NCBI GenBank assembly: GCA_022496805.1
Contig: CM040103.1
Location: forward strand, 514,001 to 578,000
Source: Pohlia nutans
Taxonomy: Eukaryota; Streptophyta; Bryopsida; Bryales; Mniaceae
Direction of reading: 5' to 3'
Length of the DNA stretch: 64,000 bases
Shown here: positions 22,701 through 35,539 of the stretch, piece after piece
How positions within the stretch are numbered: the stretch's first letter is position 1
Layout of the letters: every line of letters starts with the position of its first letter
Program-made: the position numbers and the translations under genes
Notes under the pieces: model-generated
What the model saw: only the letters and a program-made list of their open reading frames with translations
Database searches by the model: none
Told to the model about the DNA's origin: nothing

Positions 22701-25282
22701 AAGGTAACACTGATCTTTTCAATGATATCAACAAAAACCTCCTCTCGTTTCTTGCCTGATGTATCGTTGGCAACCACAGACTTGGTGACTGCCATACCAG
22801 GCACACGCTTTGACCCTTGCTGCCACAACCACACATGCCACACTCAATGCCATACTTAGGTATCATTATAAAAATTCCTATAGAGCCCATATTTACTAAC
22901 GACTGAATTTGAAAAGAAACTTACAATAAACATTGCAGCTGGCCCAAGTGAAGGTATACGAGCTGCATCTACTACAACAGGCTCATTAAACACAAATGAC
23001 TTAAGGCCTTCTGTCGATGTAGTTTGAGGATAGCCAAAATCCTGCACAAAAAAGCACATATCAAATCTAAATCAGCTTAACTTCCATGTCTTACACAATC
23101 ACATATGAATTCACACCTGATATCTAACAGCCAAAGTTATGTGATTGATCAATATTAGTTATTTAATTCCACTTAATTGGGTGGAAACATTGTTCTAAAG
23201 TATTGTTCCAAACAATGACCATTAATGAAAGAAATATGTAAAAAGAGCTCAAATGTCCTCTCCCAATGCAACCAATTGCCATCCCAACATCCATATTTCA
23301 GATGAACATCCCCTTGAGAATCAGAAATAGTTCATTTCAATCGTTAAAACTATTCTAGATTCTTGTGCCACTTGTTCAACATTAATAGAGCATGGATACC
23401 CAAAATCTCTTTGTGAAAGTATTCTAAAATTTAAAGAGTGAAAGTATGTCTAACTCAGTTCAAAAAGTGGGAACTTAAGTTCAAGAAAAGGACGTTTAAA
23501 AATCACTTCAATAGCTGAGTTACCTTGCATGAGGGTCAGATTTGGTAAGAAGTAATTGTTTACAATGAAAGAAATTGAGAATTTCACATCTCACATTAGC
23601 AATGTTAGAAAAATACTAAAGAATCTTACGTGGTAATCACAAAATTAATCATTTCAAAGAGGTATGTTGAAATAGAACACAAACGTGCACTATATGGAAA
23701 TTTGGAAACTTCATCATATTAAGAATTTCACATTCAAACCAATGACAATAATTTTGCTGGTGAAAATCACAGCATTCATTTTGCAATCTGATTTTATAAA
23801 AAAATCCAATTTAGGGTTTCAGAATTATTCATAAATATTAATGAAAGCAATCATAGATACTATCATATAATTTAGAACACTTCTCTACAAATTCTGCATA
23901 ATTGGAACATCCAGGGACATTTAGGGGTTAAAGTACAAGACAAAATAAAGACATAGGTAAAGGCTTACTATCATCTCATCCAGCAGCTCGTAAACCAGAA
24001 CAAAATTCTTGCGTAAAGAATCTTCATTGAGGACTCCAAGGTAGTCTTTGATCACACGAGCTATTCTCTGGAGGAGCTCCAAAACTAGCGCTGGTGAAGG
24101 GTTTACTCGGGTGGTTGCTACAAAGAGCAATCCTGAGTGCTTCACATGTAGGTAATTTACCCCGTCTACATTCTACAACACATAGCAGAACACAAAGCTT
24201 GAGTAGCTCTTCCTCGTACCAGGTAAAGACAATCTACATGTAGATTTCACTGGAACATCAGTAACTTTTCTAGTACCAATGACGAACATAGATACTTGTA
24301 ACATTATAATGAAGTTTCTCATAATGTGCTTAAGATGCCTACTCTCCACTAGTGACAAGTAGGTGGAAAAGAAAACGTATGAAATCACTGTAAAGACAAC
24401 CAAGGGCCTCTCAGTTGTCACAACTACAACATAGTCACCACCAAAAAAATTCAACCGTTTAGATAACAAATGCTACACAGTCTGATGTAATTGATGACCA
24501 AAAGTAGCTTCCGGACGGAATTCTAAAATGGGATACTAAGATAGCATTACCGTGCCCATACAAGCATTACAGAGAAATAATTTAAAAAAGGGATTGGAAT
24601 ACCTACAAACACAGGAGGGGCCTCCTCGCCTTCTTCGCCGTTCCAAAACTTCACATTGCGAAAGAAAATCTCAGCACTGATTTTGGATACATCTCCCCTA
24701 TCTGCAGACATAAATCAACGAACCAAATTGTAAGTGCTTCAAAAACTACTTACAATGATGAAAATCACCACCAGAAGTTGGAAACCTACTATAGTGCTAT
24801 TAAACGGCATTCTGGATGCCAAAAAAATTCCTCTCCCCTTTAAAGAAATACTCTCGAGAATTGAACAGTCACATTAAAATTATTTAAATAGTGTGTTTAA
24901 AGAAATCCATCGAGTCTTCCAGTTAGTTTCGACAGCCAGCGCAGCTCTGATTTCCTAACAAAGAGATCCGTATACTCGTGCATGTTGCCTCCACCAAATG
25001 AAAAGTTCCAAACTCCAAATTCAATAATTTACCAACACCAGGGTTGGCCTAAAGGTTACGACAGAAAACCTAATTCCAACTTAACCCGAGTGGCCAAACG
25101 CGTACCCGGAACCAACAGAATAGGATTACGTTCAGGATTTCAAAGTCTACCATAAAACCCATAGTGAAACCATACAAATTAGAGGCAAAGCGGACACTGC
25201 CAGGTTCATCACAGCCATAAGCTACGCAATAGCAGGCAGATCAGTACCAATCTGCAGAATCGGCTTCATCACACCCGCGAAG

Positions 25283-25332
<50 letters not shown>

Positions 25333-25663
25333 AAGTTGTCAATCGGTCCAACACTTAGATTTCAGCACCCAGGGTGTTGTAGCACAACCAACTAAACCAT
25401 CCGAGCTGAATCTCTACGAACATAATTTTGCTAGGCATCCTCGACAACAGACCTAATAAGAAAGCTAGAATATGGCATCGAAGCAACGTCATGATGCATG
25501 TCAAATTCGCCTCCCCGGGCGCAATCGCTGAGCTTCAGTAACCCTTCAGCAGTACCCTAACACGCATCAAAAATCAAAGCATAGCAATTGTGGAGCGGAA
25601 CTCACAATCGCGGAAGACAATGTGGTCGCCTCGTAAGGAGAGAACGAAGAACTGCGAGATCAT
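19740..25663 (-). CDS. AP4M: AP-4 adaptor complex medium subunit mu
   Basis: Cargo-binding subunit of the AP-4 coat that sorts proteins at the trans-Golgi network (family knowledge). Thirteen exons on the minus strand, in gene order: 25606-25663, 24607-24701, 23969-24172, 22925-23041, 22691-22819, 22211-22340, 21584-21693, 21330-21434, 21019-21113, 20709-20796, 20305-20365, 20071-20144, 19740-19838. All phases close, giving 454 residues, close to the Arabidopsis length. It starts MISQFFVLSLRGDHIVFRD; residues 1-140 form the longin-like N domain (LVLELLQRIARVIKDYLGVL), then the mu homology domain with SEIDGTIQMKSYLTGNPEI, DGEFPIMNYRM and terminal NPHRWVRYVTLANSY. Exon 10 ends CGAAAG/GTAGAC. 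It is divergent from DEX1 across 1.5 kb. Intron 3 holds one end of a piggyBac-like repeat. It looks intact. Confidence 0.95.
23924..23931. repeat. Solo piggyBac-like terminus in AP4M intron 3
   Basis: GAACATCCAGGGACATTTAGGGGTTAA ends in AGGGG plus TTAA (23928-23931) and matches, with small differences, the end at 42391-42398. No partner end was found upstream within the intron, so it is a truncated or degenerate copy. Confidence 0.55.
25285..25331. repeat. (GA)n microsatellite in AP4M intron 1
   Basis: An uninterrupted GA dinucleotide run of 47 bases lies within the first intron of AP4M, about 275 bp downstream of its first exon in gene orientation. GA repeats close to transcription starts are common in plant promoters and leaders; no function is shown here. 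Confidence 0.95.
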
Positions 25664-27169
25664 GGTGGCTGGCAGTTCTGCAAACCCAGCGACTCCCCTG
25701 TTCCAAGTGGACCTGCGGACCCCAAAACCCCACAGCTCAAGAACGCAAGGCAAGGCAGGTAATCGAAGAAGCTTGGGAGTATAAGGCAAGAAACCTGTTT
25801 GATCCCGTTCACACAAACCCAAACATGATGTCAGTTCACTCAATTCATCCAAATTCCACACGATCGATGCGAGAACGCAGGATCAGGACAATAGAGAATT
25901 CGTTGGTACTTGTGCTCACAGGAGGTCTTGCGTCACAGGGCGGGAAAAAGAAAAGCCCGGCAGTTCATGCCGCACCCGGCCACGCATCAAGCTCTAGAAT
26001 TGGGTTGAATAACGATTGTTTTGACAGTCCTACGAAGTACCGATAGCTTCTGTTCAATGTCAACTAACCTATCGATGTGGGAGCTCTAAGAACAAGCTTG
26101 CATGTAAGAGGAAAGTAGGTCCAAACATGCTCCGCGAATTGTACATCCCACAAACTTTTTAAACGAATCACTTTTCCTTCGCGCGCGCGAGCTACTGTAC
26201 AAGGAGTGAAAGACATTTCGCTGCCTCTAGGAGACACCGACAATTGATATGCCTGACCGAGCATATCCCCCGACAAAGAAAAGCTTCAGTGGACATTCTG
26301 CACTCAAAAGTCCTCTTCACAAGAGGAACTCCAGAGAAACAGAACAGAAACCCTATGCAGCGAGCGACTCAGGCACCACAGCTAAACACCGGAGCTTGAA
26401 TCGTAGGAAACTCCAGAATGGCATACCACAGGCCACATCAGAAAGGAAAAGAAAAGAGCTCTCGCATGCAAAACGGAACAAAGGAACACACGGACTAGTG
26501 ATGTTGCAGACGGCAAAGCAATCGCGAAGAACCTAACCCTGAAGCAGACAGGCGCAGCAGAGGAGAGGGGTGGGGGGCTCACAGGATCTGCACGAGAGAA
26601 ACGAGCAAGAAAGAGATGCGGCAGGCGAAGTGGGAAAATGGGCACGACTTCGTGAGAGCGGCCGGAGTGCTAGAGCAAGGGGTCAAGACGACGACGACGA
26701 CGACGACAGAACACAGAAGAGAGGGTGGGGGGCAGTCACGGATCCAGGCGGGGGGCAGGGCGGCAGACGGAAAAGGGAGGGAGGGAGGGAGGGAGCAACC
26801 CTCCCTCCGGGCGCCCGGCCGGGCGCAGAGCGGGATGGGGACCGGGTCGCAGGCAGGACCCAACATCGGCTGGGCAGGGGTGTGGGGCTGCCCGGCTGGA
26901 GCACAGCTTTCCGCATACTACTGTACTGTACTAACTTACCGGTTATAGACAGATCCCTGAGCCTCCCTGGTCGAGGCCAACCCCGCATTAATTTCTCGTT
27001 CTTTCTTGTTTTTCGTCGTCGCATCATTCCCAGTAGCGGCCTGTCCTGTCCTGTCCTGTCCGGTCCGGTGGTCCGTTTGCTCGTCTTTGGCTTCGGCTTC
27101 GGCTTCTCTTTCCTCTTCCAGGGTTGCCTGCCATGTTTGTGGTGGCCTTGTGATTCTCTCTTTGCGGCC
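25664..27169. promoter_or_regulatory. Shared intergenic region between divergent AP4M and DEX1
   Basis: Two conserved genes start head-to-head 1.5 kb apart, so both promoters must lie here. The half next to DEX1 is GC-rich with an (ACG)n run (26687-26707), a GGGA-rich tract (26771-26793), a near-palindrome GGGCGCCCGGCCGGGCGC (near 26808) and CCTGT repeats (27043-27062). No single TATA box can be chosen with confidence. Open frames here are composition artefacts. Confidence 0.5.
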
Positions 27170-30100
27170 ATGGCTCTCTCCACGCCGGCCTTCCTTTCTG
27201 CGCTCTTCCTTCTCTTCGCCTTTTCTGCGCTTGCCGCTCCGCCTCGCCGCCCTGTTGCCCATGACCACAACATGAAGGATCACATTGAGGGCAACAAATT
27301 CCTCCTCAATAACGCTTCCGATGACCACCTTGCCTACCCTTCTCTGTACCCTTCTTCGCTCCCCCCCCCTCTTCCCCCTTCCAGTTCCGCTCTCTCCCCC
27401 CCTCTTCATTCCATGCGCTCCTCCCTCCCTCCCTTTTTCATCTTCCTTCCCTTTCCTTCCCTTCCCTTCCTTCTTTCTTTTTAGGTCTTCCACGATCGCC
27501 TTTGCCAATTCTTTGATTGTCGCTTTCCTTCGCTCTCGTTCTTTCTTCGATCTTCCTCTCATTTGGTGGCTTGCTCGTTGTTCAGGAATGAGGAAGCTCT
27601 CGCGAGCTCGCGCTGTCCCAAGCAGGTCGAGTTGCGATGGCAAACGGAGGTCAGCTCCAGCATTTACGCCACTCCTCTTATCACTGATCTTAACACGTAT
27701 TCCCCCTACCATTTTCCATCTCTTATGGCTTTCCTTTTCTCTGTGCCTGACGCCTCCCTTACATGAGGTGTTAAACTGTTCCCCTAATTCTGTTCCTTGC
27801 CTTGGCTCTGCTCTGTTGACAATTATTTCTCACTGCTTTGTTACGCTCTATTTCTTCTAGCCTCGTAGACGCGTTCTTATTAACATCACGATACGGTGAG
27901 CAGTTTTGATTAGTTTTGAGTCTCGTTCATCCTTTCCTACTAGATTTTCTGGCCCGTTTCTGCGACTTTCTTCTATCTGGCATCTTTCATCATCTGTCTT
28001 CTTAGTCCTGCGTTTTTCCATTCAGCTTTGTCTTCTTAAGTGTTCTGATCTGCCTGCCTGCAGAGACACGTCTCCTGACGCTCCCATTTGGACTCAGGTT
28101 TTATCTAGGTTTTATCTAGTCCATCGTAATTGTAGAGGACTATGCAGAACGCTAGGGGAGTAACGTACGCAATCTAGTGCTAACAAATTGTGCATGGTTC
28201 ATGATTGGTACTTACATTTTTCTCGTCCGTTGACGGTTTAGGGTTACCAAGCAATTTTTTTGATTATGACACCTGTTCAATGTCTACCTTCTGCAGTGAT
28301 GGCAAATTGGAGATTGTTGTTCCTTCCTTTGTACATTACCTGGAAGTCTTAGAAGGTTCTGATGGCGAAAAACTGCCAGGTTTCACCTTGTCTCCTGGTT
28401 TCCTGTTTATTTTTCAGACAGCGCTACTGTAGTGAGGTTTCTCATAATGGACTTATCGAGGGTTTAGGGTCTAGGTTAAGAACTATTTATTACTACCACT
28501 GGAATGATGATTTAGTCAAGGTGTGTAATTGAGCTGCGTGAAACATTGTTTTGCTTAATATCGTGCGTGTGTCCTCAGGTGATACACTCTTGCAAATTGT
28601 AATTTTGGTGTCCCTCAGATATGATCCCACATAAATCTGTGATAAATAAAACGGGTCAGATCTAATCAGGAATTCAGCGTACCGCATCTAGACGGTGCAG
28701 TAAATCAGGTGATAGGAATAACAAGTGGAGAATAAAGATGAGTTTTGTAAGCAGTGGAGTGCCGTGCATTGCTGACAATGCTAATGCAGGTTGGCCTGCG
28801 TATCATCAGTCAACTGTACACTCAAGTGCGTTAATGTATGATATTGACAAGGATGGTATAAGAGAAGTAGCTTTGGCGACATTCAATGGCGAAGTTCTTT
28901 TTTTCCGGTACATCCAGCTCTCTAACTTAATATTTGATTAATGATCTCTTGGATGTTCCCTTCACGTAATAATGCTGTGCATTTGCTCTAAACTTCAAGA
29001 AGGAATTACTGCAATCTTGTGTATCATTACTATCTGAGGAAACTGACATTTTGATTACAGAATGTCTGGCATTTATTTCATGGTAGTTTATGAAAGAGCA
29101 GCTTGTGCAGCTGTTTGTGATGAGGTGGACGGTCGAACTTTATTGGTGACAACCGCAGACAGTTGCACACTCATATTGTGCTAGATTAGCTTTTCCCTCT
29201 AATCGATTCCAGAGTTTTGTCGTTCTCACATACTTATGGACGTTTTGCGGAATGTTGGTATATTGTCAGTTTTGAAACTGACTTTTGGAGGTTGTGAAGG
29301 GCTTCAGGGTTTATAATGGGTGAGAAGTTAGTTGTGCCGAGGAGGAGGGTTCGAAAGGATTGGTACGTGGGTCTTAGCCCTGACCACGCAGATCGCACTG
29401 AAAATGACGTTCACGACGATTCTCTCATCGTCGCTATTCTGAATACAACTAACAACAACGGCGCTTCTCCAGTAATTGGTAACTTATATTTCCACCTTTC
29501 TTGGGGAAGTTAGGTGCACAATATATATTGAAACAGAATACTGGGATTGCGTTGGCATAAGAGTCATTTCAGAGTCCACATGTGTCCGTTTTCAGATGAC
29601 GATACTTTATGATCCACAAAATGCCACGATAAATTCTCGTCATAGTGGTTCTCTTTAATGTCTCATTGTTGGCACTTTTATTGTGTGCTAGCTTCCTTTC
29701 CCATTTAAGTTTTCCATCGCAAAGCTTGAACTTTCTGACCTTGAGGAAGATACACGTCTCTATCATCACTTGCCCGTGGTCCTGCCGAGGGGCAGTTCAT
29801 TATTTGAATGAGTAAGCTGATATATTTCAGCTGACGATATGATCTGGTGCAGGAATCAATGCTTCACTGGATGGGAACTATACAGAAAAGCAGCATGGGT
29901 CTACACCTTTGGTGAACGACAGCTCACATGTGCCTACTCCTAACGTGACGAGGCGGCGACTACTAGAGGAAGAGGATAATCAAAAAGCTACAGTAGAGAA
30001 TGACGTTAGTAATGTACTTGAGGATGAGGCGGACTCCTCATTTGATGTTTTCCGGAGTGCTGAAGAAATTGCAGAAGAGCATGGTGATCAAGGACTTGCG

Positions 30101-33100
30101 GACCACTATGCATATGACTATGATGATTATGTGGATGAGTCCATGTGGGCTGACGACTCTTGGTCGGAAGCGCAACATCTCAAGGAGGCTGACTTCATTG
30201 ATATTGATGCCCACATTCTTTGCACTCCTGTATGAATTGCCTACTGCGACACTCACTGATGAGTTATTTGCGGTTATTAACATTTTAGGATATGTACACT
30301 ACTCAATTCCATGATTAAACTAGACATGGAATATTACTTCTGGAGCTATATGAGCTGAATTACATGTTGAACGTCCTGAATCACTCGATGCATGTTCAGA
30401 GCTTGTGTCTTAATTATTATGGTTATCACTTAAAGCGTTGTTGTGCTTCATCAGGTTATAGCAGACATTGATAACGATGGAGTGGATGAGTTAATTGTGG
30501 CAGCATCCTATTTCTTTGACCGTGAGTAAGCACCCTTTTCCTCTTTCTTCTTTCTTTTCTGCCTTGTGTGCAGATTTTTGTCCTATTTTGATGTGTCACT
30601 GTTATGAATTCTGCACTATCAGTCTTTCTGGAAACAATTATTTAATTGGTGTTTACATCTGATCACAGTCGTTTGAAAAAATGTGCAAATCATTGTATGG
30701 AGGAAAAACAGATTGAGATGCTAAGGAAAACTTGAACATTGTGCGTGTGTGTGAGAGAGAGAGATGCACATCTATCTCTGACAAGACATTTTTGTCCTGA
30801 TACAGATATTATGATATACCTGAACATGCTAAAGAACTCCCTGATGGACTTGATATTGGTAAATATGTGGGCGGCTCAATTGTGGTCTTCAACTTGGATA
30901 CGAAGCAAGTTAAGTGGACGGTAGAGCTTGATCTTAGTACAGACTCGGTCTCATATCGCGCATACATCTACTCTTCTCCAACGGTGGTCGATGTGGATGA
31001 AGATGGTTTTTTAGAGATTATCGTTGGGACATCTTTTGGCTTTCTCTATGTCCTTCACCATAACGGTATGGCCACATTGCATTTGAACTTTTGGGTTGTC
31101 TCTATATCACCAGCTGCACGTACAGATTATGTTAATTTCCTTTAAAGTTGAAATCATGTTTAAGTTTGAGTACTCTTACGAACAAAGTTCATGTGTTCGC
31201 TATCACAACACTTCAGTTTTCTGGTAATTCATTATTCTCCAAATATGTAAATTCGTAGTGTGATAACATGGCCGATTCACAGGAACTTTGAAGTTACCGT
31301 TTCCTCATTTGATGGGCGAAATTCAAGGACAAGTCGTAGCTGCTGATATCAATGATGATGGAAAGGTTGAGATTCTGAGTGCTGATGTTCGTGGTAATGT
31401 TGCTGCTTGGACTGGTGATGGCAAGGAGCTGTGGACTGTTCATTTGAAGAGTATTGTTGCCCAGGTGATACCTTGCCACCACCATGAGCAACTCGTGCAT
31501 TTTCTATTCAGTGACTCGTCTCTTTTTCTTTTCCTTTTTCTTTTTTAATTTTTTAATTTGGTTATTTCCCCCCTTCCTGTAATGTATTTCATTAGCAACT
31601 TATTCAGTTTCGTCTAGTCATTTTCTACCTTTTGACACCATTGTCTGAGACATATTTAATTACAGTGCGATTGGGTTATGTAGGGGGCTACTGTTGGAGA
31701 TGTTGATGGAGATGGTCACACAGATGTGGTGATCCCTACTGCATCCGGTAAAATATATGTTCTCAGGGGTTCAGATGGTTCATTTGTTGCTCCGTTCCCT
31801 TTTAGAACACACGGGCGAATCATGGCACCTGCGCTTTTAGTGGATCTTAACAAGCGGGATGCAGAAAGGAAAGGTCTGACTATTGCTGTGACTTCATTTG
31901 ATGGCTACTTCTACCTTATTGAAGGGTCTACTGGTTGTGCTGATGCTATTGACATTGGAGAGACCTCGTAAGTTCTCAAAACTTGTTACATAAGAATCTC
32001 TACAATATCTGCTCTTCTGTTCGGTTCCTAGTGACTTATGCATTTGATTTGGAAACAATTCCCTCTCTTGTTTGGACGATTAACTGCTGCTTTGTTCTGG
32101 ATATTCTTGGATTAGATCTTTTGATAAGTAAGTGCGAGCACCATCTTATGCAGTGGTCTACCTATATCCATTAGAAACTAGACATGCACTCCTTGTACTT
32201 TGTGTAAATGTATTGCGGTGTCATGTTAATACTTTTGGTTTTCTCTTACACTGTTTGCTATCACACTCTAAAAAATCAAAATTAATTCTTCAAAATTTTA
32301 TTAAAATTGTGCTGATGCTTGAACGATGTCTTAGTTTGGGATTACCAGCATTGTCGTCACAGGTACACATGACGTATTGCACATTTGCACTTATTAAAGG
32401 CCTGAAACTGGCATTAAGAATCTGCTCGCATTGAGTTTTATGTCCGTACCTGCAGGTATAGTATGGTGCTTGCAGACAATGTGGATGGAGGCGATGACTT
32501 GGATTTGATTGTCACGACCATGAATGGCAATGTTTATTGTTTCCAAACACCTGCCCCTCATCATCCTCTCAAGGTACCAACTTTGCATTAATAATGTATC
32601 CCTATCGTTAAAGAGAAACAATCTTAATAGTAATATGCACATCTATACTCTTCAGGATACTTGAATGGGTGTGACTCTGCTCATATTATTTGCCACCCAA
32701 ATTCTATCTATTTATCCAGTTCCTGTTTGCATATTGAGATCGACCTCTGTAAAGAGATTACTCAATTTAATTAGGAAATAAAGATGCATTGCTTGGAAGG
32801 TTTTCAATATTTGCTTGATGAGTATCAACGTAATTTATTGCCCTTTTTAGGGTTCCATGGCAGCAGGAGGTTCTTGTTGAATTTGCTGATTCGTGCATTG
32901 GTTGTAATCAGACATGGCCGTCGCAATTACAAGGGAGGAATGTGGTGGCAAGCAAGCAAAATCGTGAAGGTGTGTTCGTTCTTTCTAATTCACGGAATTT
33001 TCGGGACGAAGCAGGAAGTAACTTCTGGGTGCAGTTCAAAATTGTCGATCAACATCGACCCTTGGCAGGCTCTCCTGGCAGCTACAATGTGACGGTATGT

Positions 33101-33665
33101 CCCTGGTTGAGCATGGAACGTTGACTATCTATTCATATGCTGGAACTCACTGTATCATTTTCATCCCTGTTTGAGATGACTCATCAGTGAGTGTCGGTTA
33201 TTGGCTGACTGGATATATGCTGAGTCAGAAATACATGTTTTCCACTCTGCTAATGGAAAGTGGAAACATTGATGGTAAGTGTCAGAGCAAACTTTGTTTT
33301 GAATGTGCGCTGCATTGTGACCAAAACGTATCTTGAATATTTTTTATGTACAGGTTACTCTTTTAGTTCCAGGGAACTACCAAGGACCAAAGCGTTTGGT
33401 GCAAAACAAGATATACACAAAGCCTGGTGTGTATCAGGTGAAGGTACCATGCGTGTCGGTGCGCACAACAGGAAGTGTTATTGTGGAGATGGTGGACAAG
33501 AACGGTCTGTACTTCTCAGATGAGTTTGCGCTTACATTTCATATGCGCTACTACCGCCTGCTGAAATGGCTCATATGTCTTCCCTTCCTAGGCATGGTCA
33601 GTCTCCTTATTTTAGTGCATCCTCCAGAAGGCGCACCGCTACCATCCTTCTCTCATCAACTCTAG
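27170..33665 (+). CDS. DEX1: DEX1-like FG-GAP/integrin-alpha-like membrane glycoprotein
   Basis: DEX1 is a calcium-binding membrane protein of the secretory pathway needed for pollen-wall patterning in Arabidopsis (family knowledge). Thirteen exons: 27170-27345, 27586-27696, 28297-28379, 28790-28907, 29300-29478, 29853-30229, 30455-30525, 30806-31065, 31283-31464, 31684-31967, 32456-32573, 32912-33094, 33354-33665; all phases close to 817 residues. Signal peptide [25 protein letters not shown]-like [23 protein letters not shown] calcium loops [36 protein letters not shown] and DVDGDGHTD; an acidic linker with [10 protein letters not shown] and [14 protein letters not shown]; a C-terminal beta region; a membrane span [20 protein letters not shown]; short tail ending LPSFSHQL. 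It is shorter than Arabidopsis (896) mainly because the Asn/Thr-rich linker is short. The acceptor of exon 5 (GTTGTGAAG/GG) was chosen to restore [10 protein letters not shown]. Confidence 0.95.
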
Positions 33666-34150
33666 TCTCGAGTTTTTACTATCATTTTCCATCTGTAGAC
33701 GAAATCTGAAAGTCCATGGTACAGAGTACTCATGTCCTACAAAGACTTGGTGTACGGTTTTGGAACTTTGGCTTTTTCAGAGTTCTTTCCAAGTGTAGAA
33801 ATGTCCATGTACTATTTGCTAACTCTCAAAGTAGACTTTGTGAAAACGTGGTACCAATTGCAGCCAGCACATGAGCAATCCCATGCTTTTAATCCTGTAC
33901 TTGCTTTCTTCCCTTTTATGGTACATGTCTTAACCCCTTTAGGATGTTGCAGCCAGAATTGGCCTACGTTTTCTGTATTTGTGAATTTAATGAAGATAAG
34001 GGTAGTTCCGAATTAGGGTTTCTAAAATATTTTTGATATGGACTCCGAGAATATTCTAAGATTTTTGGGGAATTATTCCGAGTCATACTAAAGATTTTGT
34101 GCGTGCGCAAGTGGTGCATTATACGTAGTCTAAGGTCAGAGCACCTTATA
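33666..34150. other. 3' flank of DEX1 with one possible piggyBac-like left end
   Basis: Probable DEX1 3' UTR and spacer. At 33930-33933 TTAA is followed by CCCCTTTAGGATG, which resembles the piggyBac-like termini found nearby, but no partner end was found. No gene seen. Confidence 0.4.
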
Positions 34151-34583
34151 CAGTCACACCTCTTAAGTGTTACCTCGATAAGTGTTAAAACTCTATATGT
34201 GTTATGCAGATTTCCACTCCCTTAAAATTAAGACTAGCAAGTGTTATGGAGTGTTATGTGTTAAGTGTTATGCAATGTTGCGCTCCCGACTTTGTTAATT
34301 TTACTTTGTTAATTTTTGAACAATTTATGTTATATTTTGAAAGGAGGATGGTAAGTATTCATTCTTTCAACGGACTTAGATGATTAATGAATCAATATTT
34401 TTTAATTTCATCCATTTTTTCTATGAATGTTATGTATTTACCTTTTTAATTCTTCTAAGTGTTATTTTTATAAGTGTTACAAATCATCGGCATCACCCTC
34501 TATAAGTGTTATATTGTTATGTGTTACTAGTGTCTGTGTTAACTAAACGTTCCCAACCCCTAACACTTATCGAGGTCTGACTG
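34151..34583. mobile_element. pogo/Tigger-type MITE (433 bp) with TA target duplication
   Basis: Left end CAGTCACACCTC..., right end (reverse complement) CAGTCAGACCTCGATAAGTGTTA, both flanked by TA (34149-34150, 34584-34585). CAGT termini with ACCTCGATAAGTG are typical of pogo/Tigger elements. The interior holds many diverged AAGTGTTAT units on both strands and no gene. A decayed pogo-type transposase lies about 1.2 kb downstream. Confidence 0.85.
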
Positions 34584-34593
34584 TACTGAGAAG

Positions 34594-34601
34594 TTAACCC
34601 C
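34594..34601. repeat. Solo piggyBac-like left terminus
   Basis: TTAA (34594-34597) followed by CCCCTAAACGCTC. The next right-hand end (36466) is better paired with 35671, so this end has no clear partner. It is followed by a run of 22 A (34655-34676). Confidence 0.5.
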
Positions 34602-34683
34602 TAAACGCTCAAACGACAATTTTTTTATCACTGTCCGAACCTAATGGACTACCCAAAAAAAAAAAAAAAAAAAAAATTGAAAA

Positions 34684-35539
34684 AAATGAAAAAAAAATTA
34701 AATTACTACAGTTGGGTACAAGATGGTTACGAATTTTTGGATCTATGGTAAGTGTTCACCTTATCAACTGGGCCTATTTACACATAAAACAGAAAATATT
34801 TTCAGTGGGTCTTATTAGCAAGTTTAAGAGGTTTCCAAGGCACTTTAGCATGCAATTATTTGAACATTGTATGAATAGGTTATGAATTTCCAAAGTGTTG
34901 ACTATAGGTTATTCTCATCAACAATAGGGTGTCAGAATCTACTTATTATGGAAGATTGAGCTATGAACGCCTTTAGATATAATTACTTTAGTTGAGATTT
35001 GTGGGAACTTTGGAAAGCCCCTGTATGCTCAAAAATGAACAAAATTTCATTGGAATTTGCATTAGAGTCATACTAAAGTCAAACCAAATTTGATGAGACC
35101 AATAGATCAGCGTGGACTTCGCCTTTTGTATTTTGCCCCGGAATTAATGCAGTGGACTTTGTGATTCTATAGATTTTCGTGAACAGTACACCCATAATTC
35201 TCCAAAACACAAGTTTACTTTATGCATAACTCCAGTGTATAAAAGAAATCCAAATTGTTTTCTTATTTTAAATAATTATTTTTTCAATTATTGGAGTTAT
35301 TTTTAAAGTCACCTTGAATTTGATGAATCTACAAAGAATTTTTCTTTACTATACTCTTATTTGTTCACTCTAAAATAGTTAAAAGGTATGGAAGATTTTG
35401 GTGGTCTATCATTATTAGGTGTGTAAGAGATGTGTAAGAGCTTGGTGTTCTTCAAAAGTTTTTTAGCTCCTTTCTTGGTGCACCATTGTATATAACTAGT
35501 GGAACCTGTGCCGTTGAGCACATTGAGCTTGGGTTGTTC
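34684..35539. other. AT-rich spacer
   Basis: No gene recognised. Mostly low-complexity AT-rich sequence between the MITE and the decayed transposase. Confidence 0.5.

Noticed and set aside
26570..27712. Long open frames on both strands upstream of and across DEX1 exon 1
   Set aside because: Only the part from ATG 27170 has a signal peptide and splices in phase to DEX1 exon 2; the rest is GC-rich, low-complexity sequence.
29061..29090. A small DEX1 exon beginning AATGTCTGGC
   Set aside because: It needs a poor GC donor; the acceptor at 29299 alone restores the conserved RxSGF(I/L)M sequence in phase.
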